A stretch of 64,000 nucleotides of DNA from Actinomycetes bacterium (GCA_021805205.1 JAJZFV010000028.1:1-64000); one strand, 5' to 3'. Counted from the stretch's first letter, positions 10,545 to 21,003 are shown. The notes: generated by a model from the sequence alone, not told the origin. Program-made: numbers and translations.

Positions 10545-11819
10545 TCAGGCTTCTTTGACTCCAAAACCATACCTTGCCGTTGGCGATCCGATCTTGGATA
10601 GTAGCAGGTTATTTGCTCCGAGTGCCTTAGCAGCACCAATGCCACTTCTTATTGCCGCTTCGTGTGAGTCGAGGTCGTGTGTCCAAGCACCGGCAAAGTG
10701 AATGGAGCCCTTTGCATTGATCGATTGAATTGATCTTTGGGCATCTACCACCTCGGGCAATGGAACTAGATGACGAAAAGTATGGTGTGCAAGGATTGAC
10801 TTGGGTGTTTTGGTGCCCTCCGTTATCCAGCTGCGATACAGTTTTTGTCCCCCCAAGCTACCTGCGAAGGTGCTTAACTGTGATGATTCCGTTCCTGCAA
10901 AGATCATGGCCGGTGACCAAGCCTTGTTGGCAACGGGTACCAATGGATCTGGATGAATCGCTATTTCGGCTGGAAGAGATGGAAATTTTTGTAGAGCTCT
11001 GACGATTTCTTCATCGTCTATGAACTCTGCTGCGCTCCAAGGCTGTGTCGTCACTACTACATGGTCGAAGATCTCCTCGCCCTGGGCGTGTTCCAAAATG
11101 ACCTTTCCTCCAGGGAGAGGCTTTATCCGAGTAACTGGACAATCCAATTGAACTGTTCCTACTCTAAGGCGATCCCCCAGAGCTTCTATCCATCGATGAG
11201 TTCCTCCGACGACACTTCGAGCAAATTGCACGCCGTTGGATAATGTTGGAAGACATAGGGCCATATACAGTAGGGCGCAATAAGCGCTTATTTGGCTCGC
11301 CGTTTCGTAATTCAATCCAAAAAACCCAGAGACAATGGGGTATGCCACGCTGTGAATGAAATCTTTTGGTAGGTCTAGGAACGGAATAAAGTCATGCCAG
11401 GTTGTCGACTTATCTGACTTCTTTGCTAATTTGAGGGTTTCATTTAGAATCGCCCTTAGATAGTAGAGGTCTTTGGTGGACGTTAAATTCGAGAGCGATC
11501 CAAGTCTAAATGGGTGAAGCGAAGGACTAATGAAGTGAGCTCTGCCTTGGTCGTCCAGGACCGATAACTGCATCGGAGTTCTTTCGGAAGGTACCTCTAA
11601 AATAGACAAGATTTTGAAGAAAGCGCTGTAGTCTTTGGGCATCATGAAGGTAGGGCCAAGTTGCACAGAAAGGCTTTCTCCGCCAACATGCACTATTCTT
11701 TTTTGGGCATTCCCACCGAGGTCATTTGAAGCCTCGAAACAGGTGACGTCGTAGTTCGGCTGTAGAAGCCAAGTTGCAACGAGTCCAGAGGCTCCAGCCC
11801 CAATAACAGCAATACGCAT
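10545..11819 (-). CDS. FAD-dependent amine-oxidase-like oxidoreductase
   Basis: A flavoprotein of about 424 residues. The N-terminal Rossmann motif MRIAVIGAGASGLVA is followed by an acidic ribose-binding residue (FEASNDLGG), and the C-terminal flavin contact is in SIHFAGAWTHDLDSHEAAIRSG. This is the amine oxidase / phytoene desaturase / protoporphyrinogen oxidase superfamily; the sequence does not settle the substrate. The start is ATG 11819, directly before the Rossmann strand; a frame from 11831 adds four residues. Being only a few kilobases from the rhodopsin genes, it could touch carotenoid metabolism, but it lacks clear desaturase hallmarks, so this is speculation. Confidence 0.8.
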   Translation of the reverse strand: MRIAVIGAGASGLVATWLLQPNYDVTCFEASNDLGGNAQKRIVHVGGESLSVQLGPTFMMPKDYSAFFKILSILEVPSERTPMQLSVLDDQGRAHFISPSLHPFRLGSLSNLTSTKDLYYLRAILNETLKLAKKSDKSTTWHDFIPFLDLPKDFIHSVAYPIVSGFFGLNYETASQISAYCALLYMALCLPTLSNGVQFARSVVGGTHRWIEALGDRLRVGTVQLDCPVTRIKPLPGGKVILEHAQGEEIFDHVVVTTQPWSAAEFIDDEEIVRALQKFPSLPAEIAIHPDPLVPVANKAWSPAMIFAGTESSQLSTFAGSLGGQKLYRSWITEGTKTPKSILAHHTFRHLVPLPEVVDAQRSIQSINAKGSIHFAGAWTHDLDSHEAAIRSGIGAAKALGANNLLLSKIGSPTARYGFGVKEA

Positions 11820-12332
11820 CGTAGCTAGCATAGGACATTTCGAGATTTGCTGATGAATTTTGGTTCTTGTGAATCACGGTGATAGGGCTTTGATATTTTA
11901 CGTATCGGTTGCAAATATTCAAATTCGTCTTGACCTGTGCTTCGCACAAGAGACGGTCTAGGTCCATAGGTCATCCTTTGGATTCCATGGTGCACAGATT
12001 AACCTTTAAGTTAGAGAGTTTGTTTTGAATAGCTAGAAGTCGCTTTGGCTCAATTGGAGCCAGATTCCTCATCTAGGAAATGGTTTCAAATTCGTTGGAT
12101 GAGAGTTGATAGTCTTCGACGAGCGACTCTTTTGAAAAGGGCTACGATAAGGTACTTCAAAGAAGAAGTTTTTCTCAAGGATTCTCCTAAAAATTCACGA
12201 AGTGATTATTAATTCTCATAGGAGATGAATGACGACGAGCCAATTTCATTTTGCCCAAGGTTTAGTAGAACTTGCACGTTGTTTCAACTCGATCGATTAG
12301 TTAGCCTCAGTTGCTGGTGGTTTGCTGTTCGG
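11820..12332. other. intergenic region
   Basis: About 500 bases with no supported gene. A minus-strand frame reaching back to 11967 is an out-of-phase extension over the oxidoreductase start. A weak inverted element around 12188-12226 (CTCCTA / TAGGAG) has a long loop and no T-run. Confidence 0.4.
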
Positions 12333-13454
12333 TCAAACGACTTTGACGACTATCTTCTCCGCAGAGACGCCGTCCTTGGCTAAGTCAATTGCGTATTGAA
12401 TCTTTTCCAAACCTTCTCCGACAACCCTTGCAGGAGGTGCCGGAATGTATCTACCCTCGCAGAGTGCTTGAGGTAGGAAGTCCCCATATATTGCGTCGGC
12501 GACCTCGTTGTTCTTGAGGGCGCTACCAAAAATGTACTTGAAATCCACACCCTTCCTTTTTGCATCAATCCAAAGCTTGACGTTGGTTCCTACTAAACGT
12601 GTTACGAAGATTGCGGTATTAGTAGGTGATTTAGTCGATGCTGCGAGATTTGTAAATGATACGGGTGGGGTAGCGATTGCCACAAACCTTTTACCACTGC
12701 ACCGTGCCATTATTCTCACGCAAGAGGTTGCTCCGGTCTCACCGATTGCGATAGCACCTGCAAGATCTTTTCCTTGAAGTGCATTGATAATTTCACCGAT
12801 GACGTTAGGCGCCCTATGGTCAAATACCGACGACGCTCCAATAGAGGTAACGTAATTGAAGTTCTTTGGCGATGCGGTAGTAACAACTCTGTAGCCAGAT
12901 GCGACAGCTAGTTGGATTGCATTGCTACCAACGCTCGAGGATCCACCCCATATAAGAATGGTCTCGTCCCTACTTGGAGGGTTGGATGATGGCAACTCAA
13001 GATTGAGAAGGTCTCTTTGGTAGAGGGCGCATGATGCCGTAGATAGCCCCAAGGGTATAACTACTGCGCTTTCGTACGGGGTAAAGTCAGGTATTCGAGA
13101 TGCCATATGGGCTAAGACTGCTGTGTAGTTTTGAAAGCCACCCTCAGATGGGTTATTTGAATCTTTATCGCTTCCTACGGCGTGTCCAATCACCCGATCG
13201 CCGACACTAAAATTTGTAACTTCGCTACCTACCTCGATTACTTCGCCAGCAACGTCCGAACCCAATACGGTGGGGTAGGCAAGCCATCGATACATAAAGC
13301 CGCCGGCGATTTGGATGATCCAATCGAGGGGGTTTATGGCGATGGCGTGGTTTCTAATCAGGATTTGGTTATTCTGTGGTGGCGAAAACTTTGCCTCGCC
13401 CACCTCGAGTTTTGATCCCCTACTTCTTATCCATGCCGCACGATTGGTTGCCAT
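12333..13454 (-). CDS. MDR-family NAD(P)H-dependent reductase (quinone/enoyl reductase-like)
   Basis: Medium-chain dehydrogenase/reductase of 373 residues. The GroES-like half contains INPLDW and YPTVLGSDVAGEV; the Rossmann half contains ILIWGGSSSVGSNAIQLA. The catalytic and structural zinc cysteines of alcohol dehydrogenases are absent, so it belongs to the zinc-less quinone oxidoreductase / ToxD-like enoyl reductase group. ATG 13454 is preferred because GAGAGGG lies upstream; a longer frame from 13493 would run into the operator. It is divergent from a TetR regulator with two palindromic operators between them, one overlapping its promoter region, so repression released by a small hydrophobic or electrophilic inducer is likely. 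Confidence 0.88.
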   Translation of the reverse strand: MATNRAAWIRSRGSKLEVGEAKFSPPQNNQILIRNHAIAINPLDWIIQIAGGFMYRWLAYPTVLGSDVAGEVIEVGSEVTNFSVGDRVIGHAVGSDKDSNNPSEGGFQNYTAVLAHMASRIPDFTPYESAVVIPLGLSTASCALYQRDLLNLELPSSNPPSRDETILIWGGSSSVGSNAIQLAVASGYRVVTTASPKNFNYVTSIGASSVFDHRAPNVIGEIINALQGKDLAGAIAIGETGATSCVRIMARCSGKRFVAIATPPVSFTNLAASTKSPTNTAIFVTRLVGTNVKLWIDAKRKGVDFKYIFGSALKNNEVADAIYGDFLPQALCEGRYIPAPPARVVGEGLEKIQYAIDLAKDGVSAEKIVVKVV

Positions 13455-13476
13455 ATGTATCCCTCTCAAGAAAAGT

Positions 13477-13495
13477 GATTGCACTTGATGCAATC
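13477..13495. promoter_or_regulatory. TetR-type operator 1
   Basis: Perfect inverted repeat GATTGCA-N5-TGCAATC, 22 bases upstream of the reductase ATG. It shares the ATTGCAC...TGCAAT core with a second copy 34 bases away (centre to centre), so both are probably bound by the divergent TetR protein. Confidence 0.75.
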
Positions 13496-13511
13496 ATGAT
13501 AGCTGTTAGAT

Positions 13512-13528
13512 ATTGCACTCTGTGCAAT
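13512..13528. promoter_or_regulatory. TetR-type operator 2
   Basis: Perfect inverted repeat ATTGCAC-TCT-GTGCAAT, 45 bases upstream of the TetR ATG. Together with the first copy it covers the whole divergent promoter region, consistent with control of both the reductase and autoregulation. Confidence 0.75.
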
Positions 13529-13573
13529 CAAATCGGAAAAGATCAGTTGGTGAATCCATTACACTTGTGTGAC

Positions 13574-14161
13574 ATGGGACGCTGGGAACCAGATGCGCAA
13601 AGTAGGCTTCAGTTGGCTGCGTTAGATCTCTTCGCGAGGCGCGGCTACGACAATGTTACGGTCGCGGAGATTGCCACTGCGGCAGGATTGACACGGCGCT
13701 CTTTCTTTAACCATTTTGCTGATAAGCGTGAAATTCTATTTGCTGGAGCAAACGCCTTCGAGGAGAGCATAGTTAATTACTTGCGTGGATTGGGATCGGG
13801 GGATACCGCACTTAACTCTGTAGTTAAAGCTTTGACTTTGGCGGGATTGGAGTTGGAGAAGTACCGCGATTTCGCGGTACTTAGACAAAGATTGATCGCC
13901 TCAAATGTGGAGTTGCGCGAGCGAGAGCTTGTAAAGATGGATTCACTGGCTAGAGCGTTCACAATCGAACTAACGGAAATGGACGTTCCTAAGACAGAAG
14001 CCTTACTGGCGTCACAGTTAGGTATTTCTATCTTCAACATCTCTTACGATCAATGGGTATCCAAAGCCGGCCGAGACCTTGTAATGTTGATGAACGAAAA
14101 CTTGGCAGTGGTCGCCAAGGTCTTTTCGAACCTTCCTGTTCAAGGATTAGCGGGCTACTAA
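13574..14161 (+). CDS. TetR/AcrR-family transcriptional regulator
   Basis: A 195-residue one-domain repressor with an N-terminal TetR helix-turn-helix (residues ~9-55: LDLFARRGYDNVTVAEIA, then AAGLTRRSFFNHFADK) and a helical ligand domain. ATG 13574 is chosen because family members begin 8-12 residues before the first helix; GTG 13550 is an in-frame alternative. The neighbouring MDR reductase is divergent and shares two palindromes, so this protein most likely represses it and itself. The effector cannot be inferred. Confidence 0.92.
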   Translation: MGRWEPDAQSRLQLAALDLFARRGYDNVTVAEIATAAGLTRRSFFNHFADKREILFAGANAFEESIVNYLRGLGSGDTALNSVVKALTLAGLELEKYRDFAVLRQRLIASNVELRERELVKMDSLARAFTIELTEMDVPKTEALLASQLGISIFNISYDQWVSKAGRDLVMLMNENLAVVAKVFSNLPVQGLAGY

Positions 14162-14189
14162 ATTCAGGTAGATAACTAGAAGTCCATTT

Positions 14190-15116
14190 CTAAGCCGAGA
14201 GATTCGCCGTATCAGTAGCTTCGGCAACTAGCGAACTTTTTTTCTCTTGTTTGAAGAAGGGTAGCCTTCCTGATGAAATCAATAGCGCTCCGATAATCAA
14301 GACAGAGCCTACCGCTTCGTATGCTGCTACCTTTTCGCTCAGAATTAAGGTTGAAAGTATCACAGCAAAGAATGGGACTAGGAAGAGAAATGTTGATGCT
14401 CGTGTGGCATCTCCGTGACGCAGACCAAATTGCCAGAGGCCAAAGCCTAGAGCGGTACAGGGAACGGTTAGGACAAACATCCAAAACCACTCTGAGGCGG
14501 TTTGATGCAGGGGATAACTTTGGTGGAGAAGGAATGATAGAGCTAGAAGACCTAGACCTCCGAACCCCATTTGGTATGTGCTGACCCACCAACTTGAGGT
14601 GTCTTTGGGAAGTTTCTTCGATACAATAGTCGACACCGCCCAAGCAACCGATGCCCCTAGAACCATGAAGACGGGCGTAAGGCTTCCCGTTGAGCTGATT
14701 CCACCCAGGAGGACGACGATTCCAATGAATCCGAACACTAGCGATGCCGTCTTAGCAGCCGTCATCTTTTCTTTGAGGAAGAGCGGCGAAAGCGCTCCCA
14801 CCCATATTGGATTTGTAAAGAGTAAGATCGCCGAGGTGCCGCCGGATAGGTCTTTCATACCGGTGTAGAGTAGCCCCATTACCGCTGCTGTTTGGAGGGC
14901 TCCGATTAGTGCGACCTTACCGACTGGTACGCGATGGCGACCTCGGTCGGCAATTTGTGCAACGACGGCGACAAAAATTGCAGCTGCTATGAATCGCCAG
15001 GCCACAAGGGCTATTGGAGGTATCGTTCGGAGGAGTATCTTACCAGCTGGGAACCCTAGTCCGAGAGTAAGGGCTGACACAACAAGAGCGATTGACTGTG
15101 TTTTTTTGCTGTTCAT
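14190..15116 (-). CDS. EamA/DMT-family transporter
   Basis: A 308-residue membrane protein with ten hydrophobic segments arranged as two EamA repeats (residues ~5-140 and ~150-285). The first repeat has the family signature LVAWRFIAAAI and the second has LFLVPFFAVILS. These carriers usually export amino acids, nucleosides or other metabolites; the substrate is not predictable. It is convergent with the TetR gene and not obviously part of that regulon. The start is ATG at 15116 (MNSKKTQS). Confidence 0.88.
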   Translation of the reverse strand: MNSKKTQSIALVVSALTLGLGFPAGKILLRTIPPIALVAWRFIAAAIFVAVVAQIADRGRHRVPVGKVALIGALQTAAVMGLLYTGMKDLSGGTSAILLFTNPIWVGALSPLFLKEKMTAAKTASLVFGFIGIVVLLGGISSTGSLTPVFMVLGASVAWAVSTIVSKKLPKDTSSWWVSTYQMGFGGLGLLALSFLLHQSYPLHQTASEWFWMFVLTVPCTALGFGLWQFGLRHGDATRASTFLFLVPFFAVILSTLILSEKVAAYEAVGSVLIIGALLISSGRLPFFKQEKKSSLVAEATDTANLSA

Positions 15117-16177
15117 CTTTTTCTTTTCAGTATATATTAGGGTCTCTGTTTGATTAAGGCAATAGGCAGGAGGCTATTACTATCGGAACCTGCCAGTCGC
15201 CCCTAATGCTTTGTGGCCTGCGAAATTTAATCTGCAGGACTTCGCTGCCCACGTCAATGCGTGAGCAACGCTGGCTGAGCGATGGACTAGTAGAATTATT
15301 CGGTTTGAGTCGTGAACCTTTAAGTTTTTCTTTGTGCCACACATTAAAGGAGCTTCGCGACGCTTTCAGAGTATCTTTTAGTTTATGAGCCGAGCTATCT
15401 TGCTGCAGATTGTGAATTTTGCCTCAGAAAAATATGGGTAAATGTGCTTTAGGGTTTTCTATTTTGTCATCAAATGATTTTTTAACAATTGCAATTTTCA
15501 AAAGTTTCACCTTTAACAACTATTTTTTGCTCTTCAATATCCAAGTATATTTTTGGCAGAAAAATTCCTGGTTTCGATGTGAGTTGTCCTCGTGCAGATG
15601 GGCCTAGTTGGCCTAAGGTAATCGTTAAGCGGAATTTACGGGTGTAGTTGTAGGATTTGCGCACGAAGTGGGTATCTTACACAAAATAGCTCACAAACTG
15701 CTCAGCTTTGATTGGTTTATAAATTTTTTCTTCTTAGGTTTGGATGCTGTGAACTATGTCGATACCGAGATCGATCGTTGATCATATGCAATGAAGTTGG
15801 GTTCAGTCAATGATTATCATATTGAGCCAGCTAAAGTTTTTTCGTTATAGTATCAAGATTACATCACGCTTGTTTCTCGGTGGTTATCGATATATTCAAT
15901 ATAAATTAAGAACAATTTACTATAAATATACGAAATTAAGTTCGCTTTGGCGCGAATGAAGCTAGATAATTTAATATAAGATTGTTCGGTAGTTACTAAA
16001 AACTTTAGCTGGTGAGCGACCTAATGGTAGGGTTGAAAGAGTTATGTACTGGATTGATACTATGACTTTATAGGCAAGGCACCTAAACATTACAAGGCTC
16101 GATAAGAGTAGGTTTTCCTGTAGCCGATCTTTATAATTAGGCCGAGAGTCCTATTTTTTTTAGACGCAGCTTGGCGC
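15117..16177. other. 1 kb AT-rich intergenic region
   Basis: Markedly AT-rich and without a convincing gene. Frames at 15154-15388 and 15419-15664 lie on both strands and have poor starts. No repeat array, tRNA or strong terminator was seen. It separates two minus-strand transporter genes. Confidence 0.45.
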
Positions 16178-17818
16178 CTATCGTTCTTCGGGGTCGGAGT
16201 CATTGGCGACCTCATATGCGGCTGTCGCTTCCTCTGTTGCTAAAGAGGGGAGAGATTTGGTGAGATCGATTGTCGTTTGCTCTTTTTTGAAATTTTGCTC
16301 CCTTTTTCCCTTGAGCGTTACCGCCACCAATATCGCCGTTAGAACCGTCACTATTATTCCCGATACGGCTGCCTTATGGAACCCATTTACGAAGCTTGAG
16401 AGGACCACGGCTAAAGTACCTTTTTGAGCGGCGTGACCGACCGTTACTCCACCGCCAAACGATGACGAAACCACAGCCAGAATTCGATGAGGCAGTGCAT
16501 TTGATAGATGATTTGTAATCCCGGCGCGGTAACGATCATTGAAGATAGTCCCGAAGACCGCAACGCCAAGGGCTCCACCAATCTCCATTGTCGCAACATT
16601 TATCGCAGCTCCGGTTCCGGTCTCATCTGGATCAAGAGTTCCCATGACTGTGTCGGTTCCAATTGTAAGAACGAGGCCCATAGAAAGTCCTCCAAGTACG
16701 AGAGTTATCAGGGCGTTGCCGTATCCGGAACTTACTTGGAGTTGTGTTGCTTCAAATACTGCCACAACCATTATTAGCAGACCCGCTACCGTGATAACTT
16801 TGGATGACAGTTTTGTCTGTAGCACTCTAGTAATCCCTGAGCCAACCACTACTGATATCGCAGCGGGAAGAAAATGCAATCCAGCGCTAAATGAGGATTG
16901 TCCAAGGAACTCTTGAAGATACTGAGTGACCAAAAACAGATATCCAAATATCGCAAAATATGTCGCACCCATAGCTATGGATGGAATGCTAAAGTCCGAA
17001 TTCATTAGTAGTGACCAGTGGATTACGCCATTTGGTTCACGCTGAGCGTGCATCCAAGTAGCGATAAATGCTAGTACTGCTATCGAGGCAACGATTATGA
17101 ACCTAATGCTCGTCCAACCCCAAGTAGGCGCCTCAATGATCGCGCCCACTAGAGATGTAAGTGCCAGAACCGATAACACCACTCCGAGAATGTCAAAGTG
17201 GCGGTCCCTGCTTGGTTTACTCTTCGGCAGGAGGGGGAGCGAGACTAGCAAAGAAGTAAGAGCTACTCCGGCGTTGAACCAAAAGATTGAACCCCACCAG
17301 AAGTGTGAAAGAAGTGCCCCTCCAACTAAAGGTCCGATAGCAACGCCGACTCCAGCACTTGCGGTCCAACCAGCAATTGCGGTTGCTTTAGCCTTTGGGG
17401 TACGAAAAACGTCCACGAGCATTGATAGGGATGCTGGAACCGCAAGTGCTGCCCCTACTCCCATGACGGCCCTTCCAGCAATTATCGTTCCGGTTGATGT
17501 TGCATTTGCCGCTAGCACTGATCCGATGGTGAAAATTATGAGTGCTGCCTGGAGTGTTGGCCGTCTACCTCTCCGATCCGCGAGGTGGCCTCCGACGATG
17601 ATAAGACCAGCAAATGCCGTGGTGTAGGCGTCGGTAATCCACTGTAGAGACGAGGTGGATGAGCCGAGCGTTCTAGAAAATGTCGGAAGCGCTACGTTTA
17701 TGATGGTGTTGTCCATGGCGACTAAAAAGAAGGTTAGACACAGAACCACCAGTGCACCAACTGAGTTGGAAGCTCGGTCGGTAAGATCGGAGCTTGAATT
17801 AGATTTGCCTCTTTGCAT
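16178..17818 (-). CDS. MFS multidrug exporter, DHA2 (EmrB/QacA) family
   Basis: A 546-residue, 14-helix drug:proton antiporter. TM1 has the DHA2 signature FFLVAMDNTIINVALP, motif A is GGHLADRRGRRPTL, and motif C (antiporter) is VGVAIGPLVGG. The start is ATG 17818, nine bases after AAAGGAG; a longer frame from 17896 lacks a ribosome site. A hydrophilic acidic tail follows the last helix. No regulator is adjacent, so the inducing compound is unknown. Confidence 0.93.
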   Translation of the reverse strand: MQRGKSNSSSDLTDRASNSVGALVVLCLTFFLVAMDNTIINVALPTFSRTLGSSTSSLQWITDAYTTAFAGLIIVGGHLADRRGRRPTLQAALIIFTIGSVLAANATSTGTIIAGRAVMGVGAALAVPASLSMLVDVFRTPKAKATAIAGWTASAGVGVAIGPLVGGALLSHFWWGSIFWFNAGVALTSLLVSLPLLPKSKPSRDRHFDILGVVLSVLALTSLVGAIIEAPTWGWTSIRFIIVASIAVLAFIATWMHAQREPNGVIHWSLLMNSDFSIPSIAMGATYFAIFGYLFLVTQYLQEFLGQSSFSAGLHFLPAAISVVVGSGITRVLQTKLSSKVITVAGLLIMVVAVFEATQLQVSSGYGNALITLVLGGLSMGLVLTIGTDTVMGTLDPDETGTGAAINVATMEIGGALGVAVFGTIFNDRYRAGITNHLSNALPHRILAVVSSSFGGGVTVGHAAQKGTLAVVLSSFVNGFHKAAVSGIIVTVLTAILVAVTLKGKREQNFKKEQTTIDLTKSLPSLATEEATAAYEVANDSDPEER

Positions 17819-18987
17819 GCGAACAGCTCCTTTCCGCGGAAGCGTGCGCACTTCACAGTTTTTACAGTGCGCTTTTGCGACCCCTATGCACGCCACTTGA
17901 TCTGTGGTCCTACTATAACGAAGTCGGTTGATGCGTTTTTATTAATGTTGCATTTCTTTTTTACTCGTGTAAAAAACGATATCGAACTGTTTTGGATAAA
18001 GGGGATTGCTATCTGAACAGCGGCGATTTGAAACGAAATAGATATTTATAGTTTCGTTACTAATCGTTGTCTTATGTGAATGTTTGACTTTTTGACTTCG
18101 TTGCGCCAAAGGCCATTTAGTAATATGGCGCGATGTTGGAATTGAATTAATTTCGACCCCATGGTGCTGCCAGGGGATTTGATTTTGGGTTTTTCTAAAT
18201 GGAAGTTCGTTCACTCTTAAGATTTTATTAGAACGGTTGCACTGATTTGTGGAGCCTAATTTGATTGGATCTTCGAAACGCATTCACCGTATGGGAGGAT
18301 CGACTTGAAGTTGGAATGGGAAATAAGGTTATTTCGGAAGTGGAGCGATGCCTTCCCAATATCGACCCTGGGATCTAATGACGATTGTAACGATGTGGTT
18401 CTATCGGGTCTCGTTAGCGATTATGAAACCGTACCCCTATCGACATTTGCTACGCCGGTTGAAGTAGGGCATTCAATTTTGGAGGTTGCCTAAAAGGCCG
18501 AATGGTTGATAAATTCTGCCATTTTTTTGGATATGAAGTTTTAGTAGCGATCGCCGATGAATTCGTCGAATCAGTAGCAGGGTTGGGTAAATCTCAAACT
18601 TTGTTACCGTGCTAGGGCTGATCGTAGATCCTCTATTTTCTACTTCCAACTGTCGTAGCTTCTTGAAAACTATTTCGTTTTGGATGTTTTTGGTTTTGAC
18701 TATTCGATGGCTAACCTCATTGATAAGTACTAGAACTTGAGCGGTTGACTATGTCCACCGCTTTCGAAGTACTAATGGTGAGCCATCAGGTCATGATATA
18801 TCTGTGGAGCAACCTTCAAGGGTTAGTCTTTCGCGAAAGAGAATGGGAAATTTCTAAAGGCACTGCTTCTTGTATCGCTCCCCGACAATGTAGAGACCAA
18901 ATGAGTGTCTTATTCACGCTCACCACTAGCGTGAATAAAGCTGCAACAGCCATAGTTGATCGTCTGAATATTTGAAGGAACTAAGAA
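17819..18987. other. 1.2 kb intergenic region
   Basis: No supported gene. A 62-residue plus-strand frame from TTG 18305 follows a GAGGATCGA stretch and could be a small protein, and another frame spans 18745-18975, but neither shows family features. The region carries promoters for the divergent flanking transporters. Confidence 0.4.
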
Positions 18988-19887
18988 GTGAAGAAGGCTA
19001 GGGTTGGCAACTCGTCTACGGCAGGACTGATGGTTGCCACGGGAGCCATATCTATTCAATTTGGTGCTGCATTCGCTACGCACCTATTTCATTCAGTTGG
19101 ACCTGCAGGGGCCACTGCCCTTCGGATAGTCTTTGCTGCTCTTGCGCTGCTCGCCTTTAACTGGCGTAAGGGGTTCCAACTTTCAAAGCTGCGTGCAAGA
19201 GGTAATGATGTCGTGGTGGCAATTGCATTCGGCGTAGTCCTTGGAACCATGAATCTAACCTTCTATGAGGCTATTAGTCGCATACCACTAGGTGTTGCTG
19301 TAACGGTTGAATTTGTTGGACCACTAACAGTAACCATCGTTGGCTCACGAAGAGCTTCGGACTTGATTTGGGCAATATTTGCCGGCTTGGGTGTCTTCTT
19401 GCTAGCAGGTGGAGGGCTTTTTGATCATCTTCAACACCTTGATATCATCGGTGTGATCTATGCCTTAGCTGCGGGAATGTGCTGGATTGGATATATCTTG
19501 CTCAACTCATCCTCGGGAAAGAGATTTGGGGGTACCTCAGGTTTGACTATTGCTATGGTGGCGGCCTCGATAGCAATCCTTCCATTTGGGTTCATCGACG
19601 CAGGATTCAATCTGCTTAGACCGGGGATACTTGCCACCGGACTAATTGTTGCACTTTTGTCATCTGCAATTCCCTATTCGCTCGAGATGTATGCTTTGAA
19701 GCGAGTTACTCCTCGAGCATTTGGAATTTTGCTGAGCTTGGATCCCGTATTTGCCGCCTTGGCGGGATTTTTCATTCTTCACCAACACCTAGATGTCTAT
19801 GAGGTGTTGGCATTGATTTTGGTTATGACTGCAAATGCTGGTAGTGCTTGGTTTGATTCAAGACGTGCGTCGGCCGTTGTTGCTTGA
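18988..19887 (+). CDS. EamA-family exporter, RhtA-like
   Basis: A 299-residue, ten-helix DMT carrier resembling the threonine/homoserine exporter RhtA: GTMNLTFYEAISRIPLGVAV and VEFVGPLTV are hallmark segments of that branch, and the second repeat has SLEMYALKRV and LLSLDPVFAALAGF. The GTG start follows AAGGAACT. Its likely role is proton-coupled export of amino acids or related toxic metabolites across the cytoplasmic membrane. It stands alone; an 8-bp inverted repeat lies at 19912-19929 downstream. Confidence 0.88.
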   Translation: MKKARVGNSSTAGLMVATGAISIQFGAAFATHLFHSVGPAGATALRIVFAALALLAFNWRKGFQLSKLRARGNDVVVAIAFGVVLGTMNLTFYEAISRIPLGVAVTVEFVGPLTVTIVGSRRASDLIWAIFAGLGVFLLAGGGLFDHLQHLDIIGVIYALAAGMCWIGYILLNSSSGKRFGGTSGLTIAMVAASIAILPFGFIDAGFNLLRPGILATGLIVALLSSAIPYSLEMYALKRVTPRAFGILLSLDPVFAALAGFFILHQHLDVYEVLALILVMTANAGSAWFDSRRASAVVA

Positions 19888-20199
19888 GTGATAGCCATGG
19901 AGGCCAATAACTATTGGCCGCTACGGCCGAGATAGTGATGGGTCCTTTAGAGCGCATGACTTTCGATTCCTATTGTCGGCAACCCTCAGTTGCCCGTTGT
20001 GGTGAATTCTACTAACCTAAGAGATTGACGTTATTAATCCGCGTCGAAACTTCTAATACCTCTAATTATTACGAGAGAGGCCCATCCCGTTTTTAGCTAG
20101 CAAGAGGCGCAATCGAGGTGATGTTAGTAAATCGCCCATTTTTTGTGATCGGCGCGACTAGTTTGAGTGAGATTAGTTTAGATCCAAACAAGGTGATTT
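19888..20199. other. intergenic region with short palindrome
   Basis: About 310 bases without a gene. GGCCAATA-AC-TATTGGCC (19912-19929) is a perfect palindrome just after the RhtA-like gene; without a T-run it may be a weak terminator or an operator. Confidence 0.4.
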
Positions 20200-21003
20200 G
20201 TGGTTAGATTGTTTTCTGAGGTAACGGTCGTCGATAAGGTCGACCAAGGGCGTTATCTTGCGACGGTTGATGACTCTTGGACGATTGGTGGAAAGCCCAA
20301 CGGAGGTTATTTGCTTGCGATTGTGGCTAGGGCAATTCTTGAGCAATCGCACTTTACCGATGTCCTTTCGTCTAGCGTTCACTATCTATTCTCTCCTGAT
20401 CCCGGGCGAGTCGAAGTTCAAGTTGATGAGGTGCGTGTCGGTAGGTCTTTTAGTCACTACGAGGGACGTCTGTTTCAAGATGGACGTTGCGCTCTCACCG
20501 TACTTGCAATAGTGGGAAAGCTGTCGAGCAGTAACGGTGCCTATTGGAAGAGTGCCGACCTCGACTCATCGATCTCACCGTATCAAGAGTGCAAACCTTT
20601 ACCGATTACCACCCCAGGTGGATTTAATGCGTCGATTATGTCTCAGGTTGAGATAGTCATGGACCCTACCGTAAAAGTTTATACCGAGGATAGCCCTTCG
20701 GGAAGTGGGCAGTTGAAGGGCTGGCTAAGCCTTCCGGGCGGAGAGGCCTTTGACTCGGTATCGCTCCAGTATGCCCTAGATTCGTTCCCGCCAGCGACCT
20801 TCGAAATCGAGCGAACTGGCTGGGTTCCAACACTATCTTTTACGACTTACATAAGGGCGCTTCCAGTACCTGGACCACTTCAGATTCTTCAACGAGCAAA
20901 TCTGGTGCAAGGGCAAATGGTGGATGAAACGTGCTACGTATGGGATGTTGAACATAACCTAGTTGGCCAAGCCACACAGCTGGCTGCTATACGACTGGGT
21001 TAA
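20200..21003 (+). CDS. acyl-CoA thioesterase-like (double hotdog) protein
   Basis: A 267-residue protein with a tandem hotdog architecture of the TesB / thioesterase-like superfamily. The first hotdog holds GKPNGGYLLAIVARA, the usual central helix, and SFSHYEGRLFQDG; the second contains ATFEIERTGWVPTLSFTTYIRA. Likely hydrolyses acyl-CoA thioesters in the cytoplasm; chain-length preference is unknown. The GTG start has AAGGTGA upstream. It ends two bases from the convergent ApbE gene, so the pair is packed tail to tail. Confidence 0.82.
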   Translation: MVRLFSEVTVVDKVDQGRYLATVDDSWTIGGKPNGGYLLAIVARAILEQSHFTDVLSSSVHYLFSPDPGRVEVQVDEVRVGRSFSHYEGRLFQDGRCALTVLAIVGKLSSSNGAYWKSADLDSSISPYQECKPLPITTPGGFNASIMSQVEIVMDPTVKVYTEDSPSGSGQLKGWLSLPGGEAFDSVSLQYALDSFPPATFEIERTGWVPTLSFTTYIRALPVPGPLQILQRANLVQGQMVDETCYVWDVEHNLVGQATQLAAIRLG

